From Seonamhaeicola sediminis (lineage in GTDB: Bacteria; Bacteroidota; Bacteroidia; Flavobacteriales; Flavobacteriaceae), in assembly GCF_004358095.2 (NCBI RefSeq), contig NZ_SMZJ02000004.1:349031-413030 (forward strand): a DNA stretch of 64,000 nucleotides, in the 5' to 3' direction. Below are positions 43,216 through 52,295 of the stretch, piece by piece. Numbering within the stretch: position 1 is the stretch's first letter; each line of letters opens with the position of its first letter. A program made the position numbers and the translations under genes. The notes under the pieces were generated by a model. It was given only the letters and a program-made list of their open reading frames with translations, searched no databases and had not been told where the DNA came from.

Positions 43216-45642
43216 TTATCTTAGTTCTGCACCTAATTCTTTTTCAAAATTAGCTTGCAGTTTTTTCATTATTTTATCAATTTGTTTATCGGTAAGTGTT
43301 TTATTTTCGTCCTGTAAGGTGAAGCTAATGGCATAACTCTTTTTACCATTTGGTAAATTTTTACCCTGGTAAACATCAAATAAATCAACATGTTTAAGTA
43401 ATTGTTTTTCGGTTTGAGATGCTATTTTGTCTATATCTTCAAAAGAAACGGAGTCATCTAATAGCAATGCGAAATCTCGTCTTACTGCCGGGTATTTAGG
43501 TATTTCTTTAAACTTTACATTGTTATGTTTTACCATATCTAAAATAGAATCCCAATCAAAATCAGCATACAAAACATCCTGAGTAATTCCAAAGTGCTTC
43601 AAAACCTTTTTATTTATCAATCCAAAGTCTACTAATTTATTTTTTCCCAATGATAAGCTAATACCCTCACTAAAAATATCATTTTTTACAGGTGAGACTT
43701 TGTAACGAGATAAACCTAAACGATCTAAAACAGCAGTAATAGTTCCTTTTAGAAAAAAGAAATCACTTTTTGTAACTGTATTGGTCCAACGTTCTTGTGA
43801 ACGATTTCCTGTTACAAAAACAGATAAGTGTTTGAATTCTTCTCTGGAGTCATCATATTGATGATATGTTTTACCAAACTCAAACAGTTTTAAGTTATCT
43901 TGTTTTCTATTTATGTTATAACTAACTGTTTCTAATCCAGAAAATAATAGGCTTTGGCGCATGACCCCTAAGTCAGTGCTTAAATGATTTAAAATAGAGA
44001 TGTTATGCGTTTCTTTTAAATGCTCACTTAACTCAATGTATTTGGCCGTAGTTAATGAGTTGGTCATAATTTCAAAGAACCCTTGTGATACTAATTGGTT
44101 TCCAACCACATTTTGTATTCTGTAATCATCAAATTTTAAAGTACTGGAGATAGAAGCATTTAATTTTTTTGTAGTACCAATATTGTTATAACCATAAACG
44201 CGTAATATTTCTTCAATAACATCGGCTTCACGTTGAACATCATTTCTGTAAGCAGGAACGGTTAAACCTAACCCCGTTTCGGTAACATTATTCACTTTTA
44301 TTTCAAGTGAGGTTAAAATACTTTTAATAGTTTCTTTTGGAATTTCTTCTCCAATTAAATTTTTGGTATTTTCAAAGCTTAAGCGTACCTGGAAATCTTC
44401 AATTTTATTGGGATAAATATCAACAATATCACTAGTAATTTCACCACCTGCTACTTCTTGAATCAATAAAGTAGCGCGTTTTAGCGCATATTCAGTTATA
44501 TTTGGGTCAATACCTCTTTCAAATCGGAATGAGGCATCAGTATTTAATCCGTGACGTTTGGCAGATTTTCTAATTGAAACTGGGTTGAAATAAGCGCTTT
44601 CTAAAAATATACTGGTAGTACTTTCTGAAACTCCCGAGTGCTCACCTCCAAACACTCCTGCAATACACATAGGTTTTTCAGCATCACATATCATTAAATC
44701 ATCCTCATGCAATTCTCGTTCTATACCATCTAAAGTTGTAAACTTAGTTCCTTTTTTCAAAGTTTGAACTTTAATTTTGTTACCAGCTATTTTTAGAGCA
44801 TCAAAAGCGTGTAGGGGTTGTCCGAGTTCGTGAAGCACATAATTGGTAGCATCAACCACATTATTAATAGGAACTAAACCAATAGCTTTTAATCTGTTTT
44901 GAAGCCAACTAGGAGATTCTTTAACTTTTAGCCCAGAAATTGTAACACCGCAGTATCGTGGCGCCAAATCTTTATTGATGACATCAACATCCATCTTCAA
45001 CATACGGTTATCGATACGAAATGCACTTACTGATGGTGTAATGAGCTCCAGATTTATATCCTTTTGTAATAAACCAGATTTTAAATCTCTTGCAGTACCT
45101 AAATGACTCATGGCATCTGCTCTGTTGGGTGTTAAACCTATTTCAAAGACGTGGTCGTTTTCAATATCAAAAATATCAGCGCAAGGAGTTCCAACTTTAA
45201 CGTTTTTATCTAATACCATAATGCCCTCATGAGATTTTCCAAGTCCCAATTCATCTTCGGCACAAATCATTCCGTAGCTTTCTTCACCACGAATCTTTCC
45301 TTTTTTTATTGTCCAACTCTCTCCTTCAGGAGAATATAAAGTTGTGCCAATAGTGGCAACAGGTACTTTTTGACCAGTAGCAACATTAGGGGCACCACAA
45401 ACTATTTGCAAAGGTTCTTCACCTCCAATATTAACGGTAGTAACTTTTAATTTATCTGCGTTTGGATGTTTTTTACAGGTTAAAACCTCACCAACAACCA
45501 CACCTTCTAAGCCGCCTTTTACAGATTGGTAAATGTCAATACCTTCTACCTCTAAACCCAAATCTGTTAATAGTTCTCCGGTTTTTTCAGGAGTCCAATC
45601 TATTTTAATGAATTGCTTTAACCAATTGTATGAAATCTTCAT
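43216..45642 (-). CDS. pheT: Phenylalanine-tRNA ligase beta subunit
   Basis: An 808-residue PheT of normal length. In order it shows the N-terminal EMAP/OB-like tRNA-binding domain (about 40-155, with GVVVGEVLTCKKHPNADKL), B3/B4 editing domains (about 210-400, including FDALKIAGNKIKV), B5 (about 405-475), and the catalytic-like core. It ends with the anticodon-binding domain (about 715-808, YPAVRRDFALLLDD). With PheS it charges tRNA-Phe and edits mischarged tyrosine. A TANNTTTG box (TAGGTTTG on the minus strand, 45666-45673) lies upstream. No pheS is adjacent. Confidence 0.95.
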   Translation of the reverse strand: MKISYNWLKQFIKIDWTPEKTGELLTDLGLEVEGIDIYQSVKGGLEGVVVGEVLTCKKHPNADKLKVTTVNIGGEEPLQIVCGAPNVATGQKVPVATIGTTLYSPEGESWTIKKGKIRGEESYGMICAEDELGLGKSHEGIMVLDKNVKVGTPCADIFDIENDHVFEIGLTPNRADAMSHLGTARDLKSGLLQKDINLELITPSVSAFRIDNRMLKMDVDVINKDLAPRYCGVTISGLKVKESPSWLQNRLKAIGLVPINNVVDATNYVLHELGQPLHAFDALKIAGNKIKVQTLKKGTKFTTLDGIERELHEDDLMICDAEKPMCIAGVFGGEHSGVSESTTSIFLESAYFNPVSIRKSAKRHGLNTDASFRFERGIDPNITEYALKRATLLIQEVAGGEITSDIVDIYPNKIEDFQVRLSFENTKNLIGEEIPKETIKSILTSLEIKVNNVTETGLGLTVPAYRNDVQREADVIEEILRVYGYNNIGTTKKLNASISSTLKFDDYRIQNVVGNQLVSQGFFEIMTNSLTTAKYIELSEHLKETHNISILNHLSTDLGVMRQSLLFSGLETVSYNINRKQDNLKLFEFGKTYHQYDDSREEFKHLSVFVTGNRSQERWTNTVTKSDFFFLKGTITAVLDRLGLSRYKVSPVKNDIFSEGISLSLGKNKLVDFGLINKKVLKHFGITQDVLYADFDWDSILDMVKHNNVKFKEIPKYPAVRRDFALLLDDSVSFEDIDKIASQTEKQLLKHVDLFDVYQGKNLPNGKKSYAISFTLQDENKTLTDKQIDKIMKKLQANFEKELGAELR

Positions 45643-45665
45643 AGAGTCGCTTCTAATTTAGGGTG

Positions 45666-45673
45666 CAAACCTA
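45666..45673 (-). promoter_or_regulatory. -7 box of pheT
   Basis: Reading on the minus strand, TAGGTTTG matches TANNTTTG 23 bases before the pheT ATG. Confidence 0.5.
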
Positions 45674-45897
45674 CAATTTTTTCATCTTTTTTTTATCATA
45701 TTGAATCTGTAAATTGTACGTGCATGGAGCCTGAAGTATAAAATGATGTCTTCTTAGTGAATATAAAACTGAAGAAGGATGGGATTCAATAAGTACGTGT
45801 GTGTCTTTTAACTATATGTACTTAAGTAGTATTTGAAAATAAATTTTAAAACTTTGAGAATGGTAATTAATTTAAATTCAATTAACTAATGCAACTA

Positions 45898-48117
45898 TCA
45901 AAAATTATACTGAATTTGAGCTTTTAGAAAAAAGGGCGTACCAGGTGTGAAATGAATTTCTTCTACTGGGCTTGTTTCGTTTACTAGTCTAGATTCCGTG
46001 GCAAATTGTGCCTCATTCCATTCTGTATTAAATAGATTTTGAATTTGAATTCCTAAGCTCATTTTCTTCCATTTGTAACCTGCATTTAAATCGGTTACCG
46101 TAAAACCTTTTGCTATAATGGAATTATCTTCATTTGCTGGACGGTCTGCTAAATGTCTAACATTTATGCTACCAAAAAATCCTGATTTACATACAAAATT
46201 AAGGCCACTTACTAAAGTGAAGTCTGGAGCAAGAGGAATATAATCTTCCCCTTCGGGTTCATTAATGGTACGTGCATAAGTGTAATTGGCATCAAAATTC
46301 CAGAACAGCCATGACAAAGGTTGGTATCTGTAGTTTATATCTATTCCTTGTCTTCTTGTTTTTCCGCTTGGTTCCACGATGCCTGCATCACCTACATAAA
46401 CAAATTCTTGTTCAAGATAAAGATACCAATAAGCCATACTTAAAATCATATTTGGTTTAGGTTTCCATATATAACCAACATCAAACCCATAAGCTGCAGG
46501 TAAAATATCTCTGCCTTGTTCAGCAATGACCACTCTAGTATCATTAGAATGAAATCCCTTACCTGTTTTTAGGTATAGCTGCAATTCTTGATTTGGGTTA
46601 AAAAGAATATTGAACTTTGGACTAATAATAGCTTTGTTCTCTTCTTGAGTTGTATAGGCAGAAATCAAATGGTCGTTATATTGAAAATTAAAATAATCTA
46701 TTCTTAAGGAAGGATTAAAACGCCATTTTTTTACATCAAATTTTACGCCTGCATAGGCTCCTATATTGGTCTCATTTACATCTCCTAGCTGTAATTGTTC
46801 AAGTGTCTCAATTCTATTTCGTGTATGCGAAAGTTCATTGTCCTTGCTTTGGTCATTTCGTAAACTTATACCTGCTTGCCAACTTCCATTAAGGTTAGCG
46901 TTCGAGAAGGATTGATTATACTCTGAGTTTAAACCAAAAATTACACGGTCTTCTTTTTGTCTTATTTGGTCGCCGTTAATAAGGTCATCTAGAAAAAAAG
47001 TAAAGTTTGAATAGAGTTCAAAATCGTATTGGTTGAAAAAGACTTTATTACTAATTGACGAGCGGTCATCAATTATTCTATCATAGTCAATTAACACATT
47101 GGTACGTGAGGTATAACCTCCTTCTGTATCATCTATAGCGCCAAATCGAGATATTAAACCACTATCTATTGCCCGCTGTGGAATTTGGCCTGAAGCATCC
47201 CATTTACTGTTGAAATGTGAAAGTGTTACACCCAATTTGTCTTGGATAGATAATGCACCAGAATATTTACCAAAGACATTCGTTCTGTTAAAATTTTGAG
47301 GACTATCAAAGAAACCATCAGTAGATATATATTCAGTGGCAACATAGGCATTATGTTTATCACCATCTATAATATTAAACATTCCTAGCATCCTGTAGGT
47401 ATCAAATTGCCCTACTTCCATTTGAAGGGAGCTTTTGTCTAATTGCTCCTTTGTTTTAAAGTTTACATATCCCGCTGTGGTAAAGTTGCCCTTGTTTTGA
47501 TAATACGGACCTGTGCCAAAATCTATATTTTCTATGGTTTCTGGTATGATAAAATGTAAATCGGAATAACCTTGTCCATGAGCATGTGATACCATATTAA
47601 CAGGCAATCCGTCGACGGTAATATTTATATCGGTCCCATGATCTATATCAAAACCGCGTAAAAATATTTGTTCAGCTTTTCCTCCTCCAGCATGTTGCCC
47701 TATAAAAAGCCCAGGTACTCTTCTTAATATATCCTGGGATGAATTTACTGGATTGGTCTGGATATCTATATCTGTAATAATATGAAGTGCATTTATTTTA
47801 GGAGAAATAACTATTTCTTTTAAAGTAATAATCTTTTCATTTAAAACTAAAGTTAAATACTGTTCTAAATTTTTTATTACAAATAATTTTGTTTCAAAGC
47901 CTACATTTGAAATTTGTAAAGTATCGCCAACAGAACAACTTTCTATAGTAAACTCTCCACGCTCATTGGAATGCGTGTGTTTATCAGATGATTTATTAAT
48001 AATATTGGCACCCTGGAAGGGTTGTTTAAACTCATCTATTATTTTTCCCGAGAGCGTTTGGGCAAAAAGCGTGGCATTGAATAAAAGAATTACAACAGTA
48101 AATAAATTTAATTTCAT
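45898..48117 (-). CDS. TonB-dependent receptor with regulatory-like domain
   Basis: A 739-residue receptor. A signal peptide (about 1-19) is followed by a carboxypeptidase-regulatory-like domain (about 21-95). A plug (about 110-220) has VPGLFIGQHAGGGKAEQIF and FLRGFDIDHGTDINITVDG, and a barrel ends in IQYNF, a typical C-terminal aromatic. The His-containing plug segment NMVSHAHGQGYSDLHF (about 174-189) hints at metal or metal-complex handling, but this is inference. It stands alone, 139 bases from the next gene on the same strand. Confidence 0.88.
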   Translation of the reverse strand: MKLNLFTVVILLFNATLFAQTLSGKIIDEFKQPFQGANIINKSSDKHTHSNERGEFTIESCSVGDTLQISNVGFETKLFVIKNLEQYLTLVLNEKIITLKEIVISPKINALHIITDIDIQTNPVNSSQDILRRVPGLFIGQHAGGGKAEQIFLRGFDIDHGTDINITVDGLPVNMVSHAHGQGYSDLHFIIPETIENIDFGTGPYYQNKGNFTTAGYVNFKTKEQLDKSSLQMEVGQFDTYRMLGMFNIIDGDKHNAYVATEYISTDGFFDSPQNFNRTNVFGKYSGALSIQDKLGVTLSHFNSKWDASGQIPQRAIDSGLISRFGAIDDTEGGYTSRTNVLIDYDRIIDDRSSISNKVFFNQYDFELYSNFTFFLDDLINGDQIRQKEDRVIFGLNSEYNQSFSNANLNGSWQAGISLRNDQSKDNELSHTRNRIETLEQLQLGDVNETNIGAYAGVKFDVKKWRFNPSLRIDYFNFQYNDHLISAYTTQEENKAIISPKFNILFNPNQELQLYLKTGKGFHSNDTRVVIAEQGRDILPAAYGFDVGYIWKPKPNMILSMAYWYLYLEQEFVYVGDAGIVEPSGKTRRQGIDINYRYQPLSWLFWNFDANYTYARTINEPEGEDYIPLAPDFTLVSGLNFVCKSGFFGSINVRHLADRPANEDNSIIAKGFTVTDLNAGYKWKKMSLGIQIQNLFNTEWNEAQFATESRLVNETSPVEEIHFTPGTPFFLKAQIQYNF

Positions 48118-48256
48118 TGTATGTTTCTTGAATGAAGTTTAAATTGATTGAATCAAAAGAATACACAAATAAAGTTAAATTCACTTACTGTTTGGGTGAA
48201 AATTTGATCAATAAAAAGTTAAATTTTTAATAAATGTAAATATTAAAAGGTTACAT

Positions 48257-48730
48257 TCACTTTAATTCTTCTATCAAAATATGATAGTCATACTGTAAAT
48301 CATCATGAAACTTAGAAATAAGCTTTTTAGCCAATATCAATTGGCGATGATACATATTTTGTAATTGAGTACTACGGTTAATACTTGGTTTAAAAGATTT
48401 TAGTTTTTTACAAAAGTAGAGTAGGAGCTCCACTTCAGTTTCTTTGTTTTGAGAGTATCTAATGTATTTTTTAATATTTCTGAGAATTTTTCTAACACTT
48501 TTTCTAATGTAATAAAAACTGTCTTTGTTAATGATTTCAAACTCATTATCTATATACCCTTTAACACTTTCTATATATTCTGCTTCGTTATGCGATTCAA
48601 ATAATAGATAGGTAAGGAGTTCTTTATTTTCCTTTTTAAATCGAGATAATCGTAAACAAATATCCTGTAATTCTTTATGAGATAGTGTATTGAGTTCTTG
48701 TTTTATTTCTTTTACGGAGACGGCTTTCAA
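48257..48730 (-). CDS. Conserved helical protein of unknown function
   Basis: A 157-residue, highly charged, all-helical protein without signal or membrane segment. It begins with a TTG start (KAVSVKEIKQEL) that lies 11 bases after the acetolactate decarboxylase stop; no ATG exists in frame nearby. It has long Lys/Glu-rich helices such as RKSVRKILRNIKKYIRYSQ. I do not recognise a family. Spacing suggests cotranscription with the upstream lipoprotein gene. Confidence 0.55.
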   Translation of the reverse strand: MKAVSVKEIKQELNTLSHKELQDICLRLSRFKKENKELLTYLLFESHNEAEYIESVKGYIDNEFEIINKDSFYYIRKSVRKILRNIKKYIRYSQNKETEVELLLYFCKKLKSFKPSINRSTQLQNMYHRQLILAKKLISKFHDDLQYDYHILIEELK

Positions 48731-48741
48731 AAAAATGATTT

Positions 48742-49563
48742 CTAATTATACTGAAACTCTTTACTTAAATTTACATTTTCAAAATCTTTACTTACGGGTA
48801 AATCAAATTTGTATTTGATTTTGGTGTCAAACTGAACTTCTAATGTAGAAGAAGATTCAAAATCCATCACGTGCCCACCCCATTTTTTATCATCACTGAT
48901 AAAGTGAAAATGGTGCCCTTTAGCATTGATGTTTCCAATATAATCCGGACAATAAAACCCAACTAACGTGCCCGTAATATTTTCTGCATCAAATACAGGT
49001 CTGTTAGGAATTAAAACGTCTAAACCTTCTGTAAATGGCGGTTCTACTTTAGGTACTCCGCCTAATTTAATACGTTTAAAAGAACCATGAATTTTATAAA
49101 TATAGAAGTAATGTGGCGATTTCTTTTTGATATCTAGTTTAGCTGCTAAATCGTTAAAAATTAAAGGTTCTTCAATAAAAAAAACATCCTCTTTATTGAA
49201 GAATGCAGCATCAGCATATACAATTTCATCATTATCTTGACCAACACTAATTTCTCCATTTTCTCTAATTCTGTATGCGATACCATCAAGCATTACCAAC
49301 TCACCATCTAACAAGTCAAAGGAACCCAAACCCACATCACCATGTGTTTTAAGCTCTTTTACGGTAAGGCTACCGTCAAAAACCCTATTAACAAAAGCAA
49401 ACCAAATAGAGTATTGGTAAAAGGTGTCTTGTTTATCACCATTAACAGATGGAATCTCATTAATGATTGTATTTGTGGTTTCAGTTTTTTCAGTTTTATT
49501 CTGGCATGATAACAAAACCCCCATTGCCAATGTTAGCACAACAAGTTTAAATGCAAATTTCAT
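48742..49563 (-). CDS. budA: Acetolactate decarboxylase, predicted lipoprotein
   Basis: A 273-residue protein of the alpha-acetolactate decarboxylase family. It contains GLGSFDLLDGELVMLDGIAY in two blocks (about 77-96) and the zinc-ligand region GHHFHFISDDKKWGGHVMDF (about 216-235), where the family's three histidines sit. The known reaction is acetolactate to acetoin with loss of CO2. The N-terminus is a lipoprotein signal (VLLSC, Cys 20) followed by a Thr/Glu linker, so the enzyme would be outside the cytoplasm. Some Bacteroidota and Gram-positive versions are secreted. The gene lies next to a 2-oxoacid dehydrogenase E1, another user of keto acids, but this may be coincidence. Confidence 0.85.
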   Translation of the reverse strand: MKFAFKLVVLTLAMGVLLSCQNKTEKTETTNTIINEIPSVNGDKQDTFYQYSIWFAFVNRVFDGSLTVKELKTHGDVGLGSFDLLDGELVMLDGIAYRIRENGEISVGQDNDEIVYADAAFFNKEDVFFIEEPLIFNDLAAKLDIKKKSPHYFYIYKIHGSFKRIKLGGVPKVEPPFTEGLDVLIPNRPVFDAENITGTLVGFYCPDYIGNINAKGHHFHFISDDKKWGGHVMDFESSSTLEVQFDTKIKYKFDLPVSKDFENVNLSKEFQYN

Positions 49564-49673
49564 GTTTTAATTTATTAAGTTGATGAAAAAGATAGATAAA
49601 CGAATTTAGTTAATTTATACAGTAAATTCAATGAGGATATCATTAAAATAACTCAATGTGTATTTGGTTTGTA

Positions 49674-49700
49674 AAAAAGCCTTTCAAAAAACGAAAGACT
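49674..49700 (-). terminator. Rho-independent terminator of the E1 gene
   Basis: On the minus strand GTCTTTC (49700-49694) pairs with GAAAGGC (49686-49680) around a seven-base loop, followed by TTTTTT. It lies 17 bases beyond the E1 stop codon. Confidence 0.85.
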
Positions 49701-49716
49701 TCAAATTTATATGATT

Positions 49717-52125
49717 TTATCTTAATTTCGGATAATCCATAGGGTTAGCCTCATGCATTACACTGTAAACCGCTTCAAAAATATCTTCAGACGATGGTTT
49801 AGAGAAATAATCGCCATCATCTCCATAGGCAGGTCTGTGTGCTTTTGCAGTTAACATTTTTGGTTCACTATCCAAATACTGAAAAGCTTTTTGTTTGCTT
49901 AATAATTCATCTAAAATGTATGCAGATGCACCACCAGGAACATCCTCATCAATTATCATGAGTCTGTTTGTTTTTTCAATACTCTTCACAATGTCATGAT
50001 TCAAATCAAAAGGCAGTAATGACTGTACATCAATAACTTCGGCATTAATACCAACAGTTAACAATTCTTTTGCAGTTTTTTCAACAATACGCAAGGTTGA
50101 GCCATAAGATACTAGTGTAATATCTGTTCCTTCTTTAACCGTTTCTACAACACCAATGGGGGTTTTTAAAGACCCTAAATTGTTTGGCATTTTTTCCTTT
50201 AGCCTATAACCATTAAGCGATTCAACAACAATAGCAGGGTCATCACCCTGTAATAAAGTGTTATAAAAACCAGCTGCTTTGGTCATGTTTCTTGGTACTA
50301 ATAAATTAACGCCTCTGGTCAAATGTAGAATCCCACCCATTTGTGAACCTGAATGCCAAATACCTTCAAGTCTGTGCCCGCGAGTTCTAATTATTAAAGG
50401 CACTTTTTGTTTTCCTTTGGTGCGGTAATGGGTTGTAGCTAAATCATCACTTATGGTTTGCATAGCGTAAAGAATATAGTCTAAATACTGAATCTCAGCA
50501 ATAGGCCTTAGTCCACGTAAAGCCATACCAATACCTTGCCCTATGATAGTAGATTCCCTTATGCCAGTATCTGCAATTCTAAGTTCACCGTATTTTACTT
50601 GTAACCCTTCAAGTCCTTGGTTTACATCACCAATATTTCCAGTATCTTCACCAAAAACTAATGCTTCTGGGTGATTTCTGAAAATGGCGTCAAAATTATC
50701 CCTTAAAATAATTCTACCATCAACTTGTTGTGCATTATTGTCATAAGTTGGTTTTACCTCTTTTATACGGGTATTTGAATGCGCGGTTTCTGAAAATAAA
50801 TGAGAACTGAATTTAGGTTGAGTTTCTTCAAAATAAGCATCTATCCATTGAGATAAATTTTGTTTTTCAACTGATGTTTCTCCAATAGTATATCTTAGCG
50901 CTTTTCTGGCATGAGTGAGAATGTCTTTCCTTGTTGGTTCGTCTATAGACACTAAGTTGTCCTTTAACTTAGAAATAAACACTCCATTAGTAGTTTTAGA
51001 AGCAAGTTGAGTTAAAAGAGAAACCAAATCTGTTTTGTCTTTTAAAATAGGTCTTAAAAAGGTATTCCAAGCGTTCTTTTTTGCTTCTCTGACCTCTCTT
51101 TTTATGATGCGTTCAATTTCAACAAGTGCTTCATTGGTTGAAATTCCGCTATCAATTATCCATTCACGCATTTTTAGGTTACAATCATGTTGTCTTTCCC
51201 ATTCTAAACGTTCAGCATTTTTATAACGTTCATGTGAACCAGAAGTGGAATGTCCTTGTGGTTGCGTAAGCTCAGTAACATGAATTAAAACGGGTACGTG
51301 CTCTTCTCTGGCTATATCTCCAGCCTCTTGAAAAGTAGCAACAAGGTTTGCGTAATCCCAACCTTTTACGCGTAATATTTCATAACCATTATTTTCGTTA
51401 TCGCGTTGAAACCCCTTTAAAATTTCTGATATGTTTTCTTTTGTGGTTTGATGTTTGGCGTGCACGGAAATACCATAATCATCATCCCAAACACTAATTA
51501 CCATAGGGACTTGAAGCACTCCTGCGGCATTGATAGTTTCAAAAAATAAGCCTTCACTTGTACTAGCGTTTCCAATAGTTCCCCAAGCAACTTCATTCCC
51601 GTTTACCGAAAAGTTATTAGACTTGATACCTTTGACGTTTCTGTAAATTTTTGATGCTTGAGCCAGCCCTAATAAACGAGGCATTTGACCTGCAGTACAA
51701 GAGATATCGGCGCTGGAATTATACTGTTTGGTTAGGTCTTTCCAATTACCATTTTCATCAAGACTGTGTGTTACAAAATGTCCTCCCATTTGTCTGCCAG
51801 CAGACATAGGTTCTTGCTTAATATTTGTATTAGCGTAAAGGCCAGCAAAAAATTGTTCAGCACTAAGTTCGTCTAAAGCCATCATAAAAGTTTGGTCACG
51901 GTAGTAACCAGACCTCCAATCACCTTTTTTAAAGGCTTTTGCCATGGCTAGCTGCGGTATTTCTTTGCCATCACCAAAAATACCAAATTTAGCTTTTCCT
52001 GTTAAAACTTCACGTCTTCCTAATAAGCTACATTCTCTACTTTTAAAGGCTATTTTGTAATCATTGATTACCTCTGTTTTAAAATCTTCAAATGAAATGT
52101 TTCTTAAATCAGGAATCTCTTGCAT
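49717..52125 (-). CDS. 2-oxoacid dehydrogenase E1, fused alpha and beta subunits
   Basis: An 802-residue thiamine-diphosphate enzyme joining E1-alpha and E1-beta in one chain. The alpha half (about 1-390) has SAGRQMGGHFVTH and the TPP-binding GNASTSEGLFFETINAAG followed by WDDDYGISVHAKHQ. The beta half (about 465-802) has VFGEDTGNIGDVNQG, REST and the C-terminal transketolase-like domain with VDVQSLLPFD and IDEDVPGGASAYI. It catalyses oxidative decarboxylation of a 2-oxo acid, branched-chain or pyruvate type, feeding a lipoyl E2. Fusion is usual in Bacteroidota. E2 and E3 are not in the window. A minus-strand -7 box TATTTTTG lies at 52148-52155. Confidence 0.9.
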   Translation of the reverse strand: MQEIPDLRNISFEDFKTEVINDYKIAFKSRECSLLGRREVLTGKAKFGIFGDGKEIPQLAMAKAFKKGDWRSGYYRDQTFMMALDELSAEQFFAGLYANTNIKQEPMSAGRQMGGHFVTHSLDENGNWKDLTKQYNSSADISCTAGQMPRLLGLAQASKIYRNVKGIKSNNFSVNGNEVAWGTIGNASTSEGLFFETINAAGVLQVPMVISVWDDDYGISVHAKHQTTKENISEILKGFQRDNENNGYEILRVKGWDYANLVATFQEAGDIAREEHVPVLIHVTELTQPQGHSTSGSHERYKNAERLEWERQHDCNLKMREWIIDSGISTNEALVEIERIIKREVREAKKNAWNTFLRPILKDKTDLVSLLTQLASKTTNGVFISKLKDNLVSIDEPTRKDILTHARKALRYTIGETSVEKQNLSQWIDAYFEETQPKFSSHLFSETAHSNTRIKEVKPTYDNNAQQVDGRIILRDNFDAIFRNHPEALVFGEDTGNIGDVNQGLEGLQVKYGELRIADTGIRESTIIGQGIGMALRGLRPIAEIQYLDYILYAMQTISDDLATTHYRTKGKQKVPLIIRTRGHRLEGIWHSGSQMGGILHLTRGVNLLVPRNMTKAAGFYNTLLQGDDPAIVVESLNGYRLKEKMPNNLGSLKTPIGVVETVKEGTDITLVSYGSTLRIVEKTAKELLTVGINAEVIDVQSLLPFDLNHDIVKSIEKTNRLMIIDEDVPGGASAYILDELLSKQKAFQYLDSEPKMLTAKAHRPAYGDDGDYFSKPSSEDIFEAVYSVMHEANPMDYPKLR

Positions 52126-52147
52126 AAGTCAAGGTTTTTGGCTTTCG

Positions 52148-52155
52148 CAAAAATA
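52148..52155 (-). promoter_or_regulatory. -7 box of the E1 gene
   Basis: On the minus strand TATTTTTG matches TANNTTTG 22 bases before the ATG at 52125. Confidence 0.5.
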
Positions 52156-52295
52156 GCTAAACTTTAGGTTTTTTGCAATTATATTAAAAGGTATGTTGTT
52201 GATGATTTTTTAAAAATAACTAAAAAATCATTGAAAAAATAATTATTTTTCATTTAAAACAATTTATAAATAAGAATATGTTAAAAACACTAACA

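Noticed and set aside
45721-45840. Inverted repeat TAAGTAC...GTACTTA as a regulatory element of pheT or the receptor
   Set aside because: Only seven base pairs with a long AT-rich loop; this is expected by chance in DNA of this composition.
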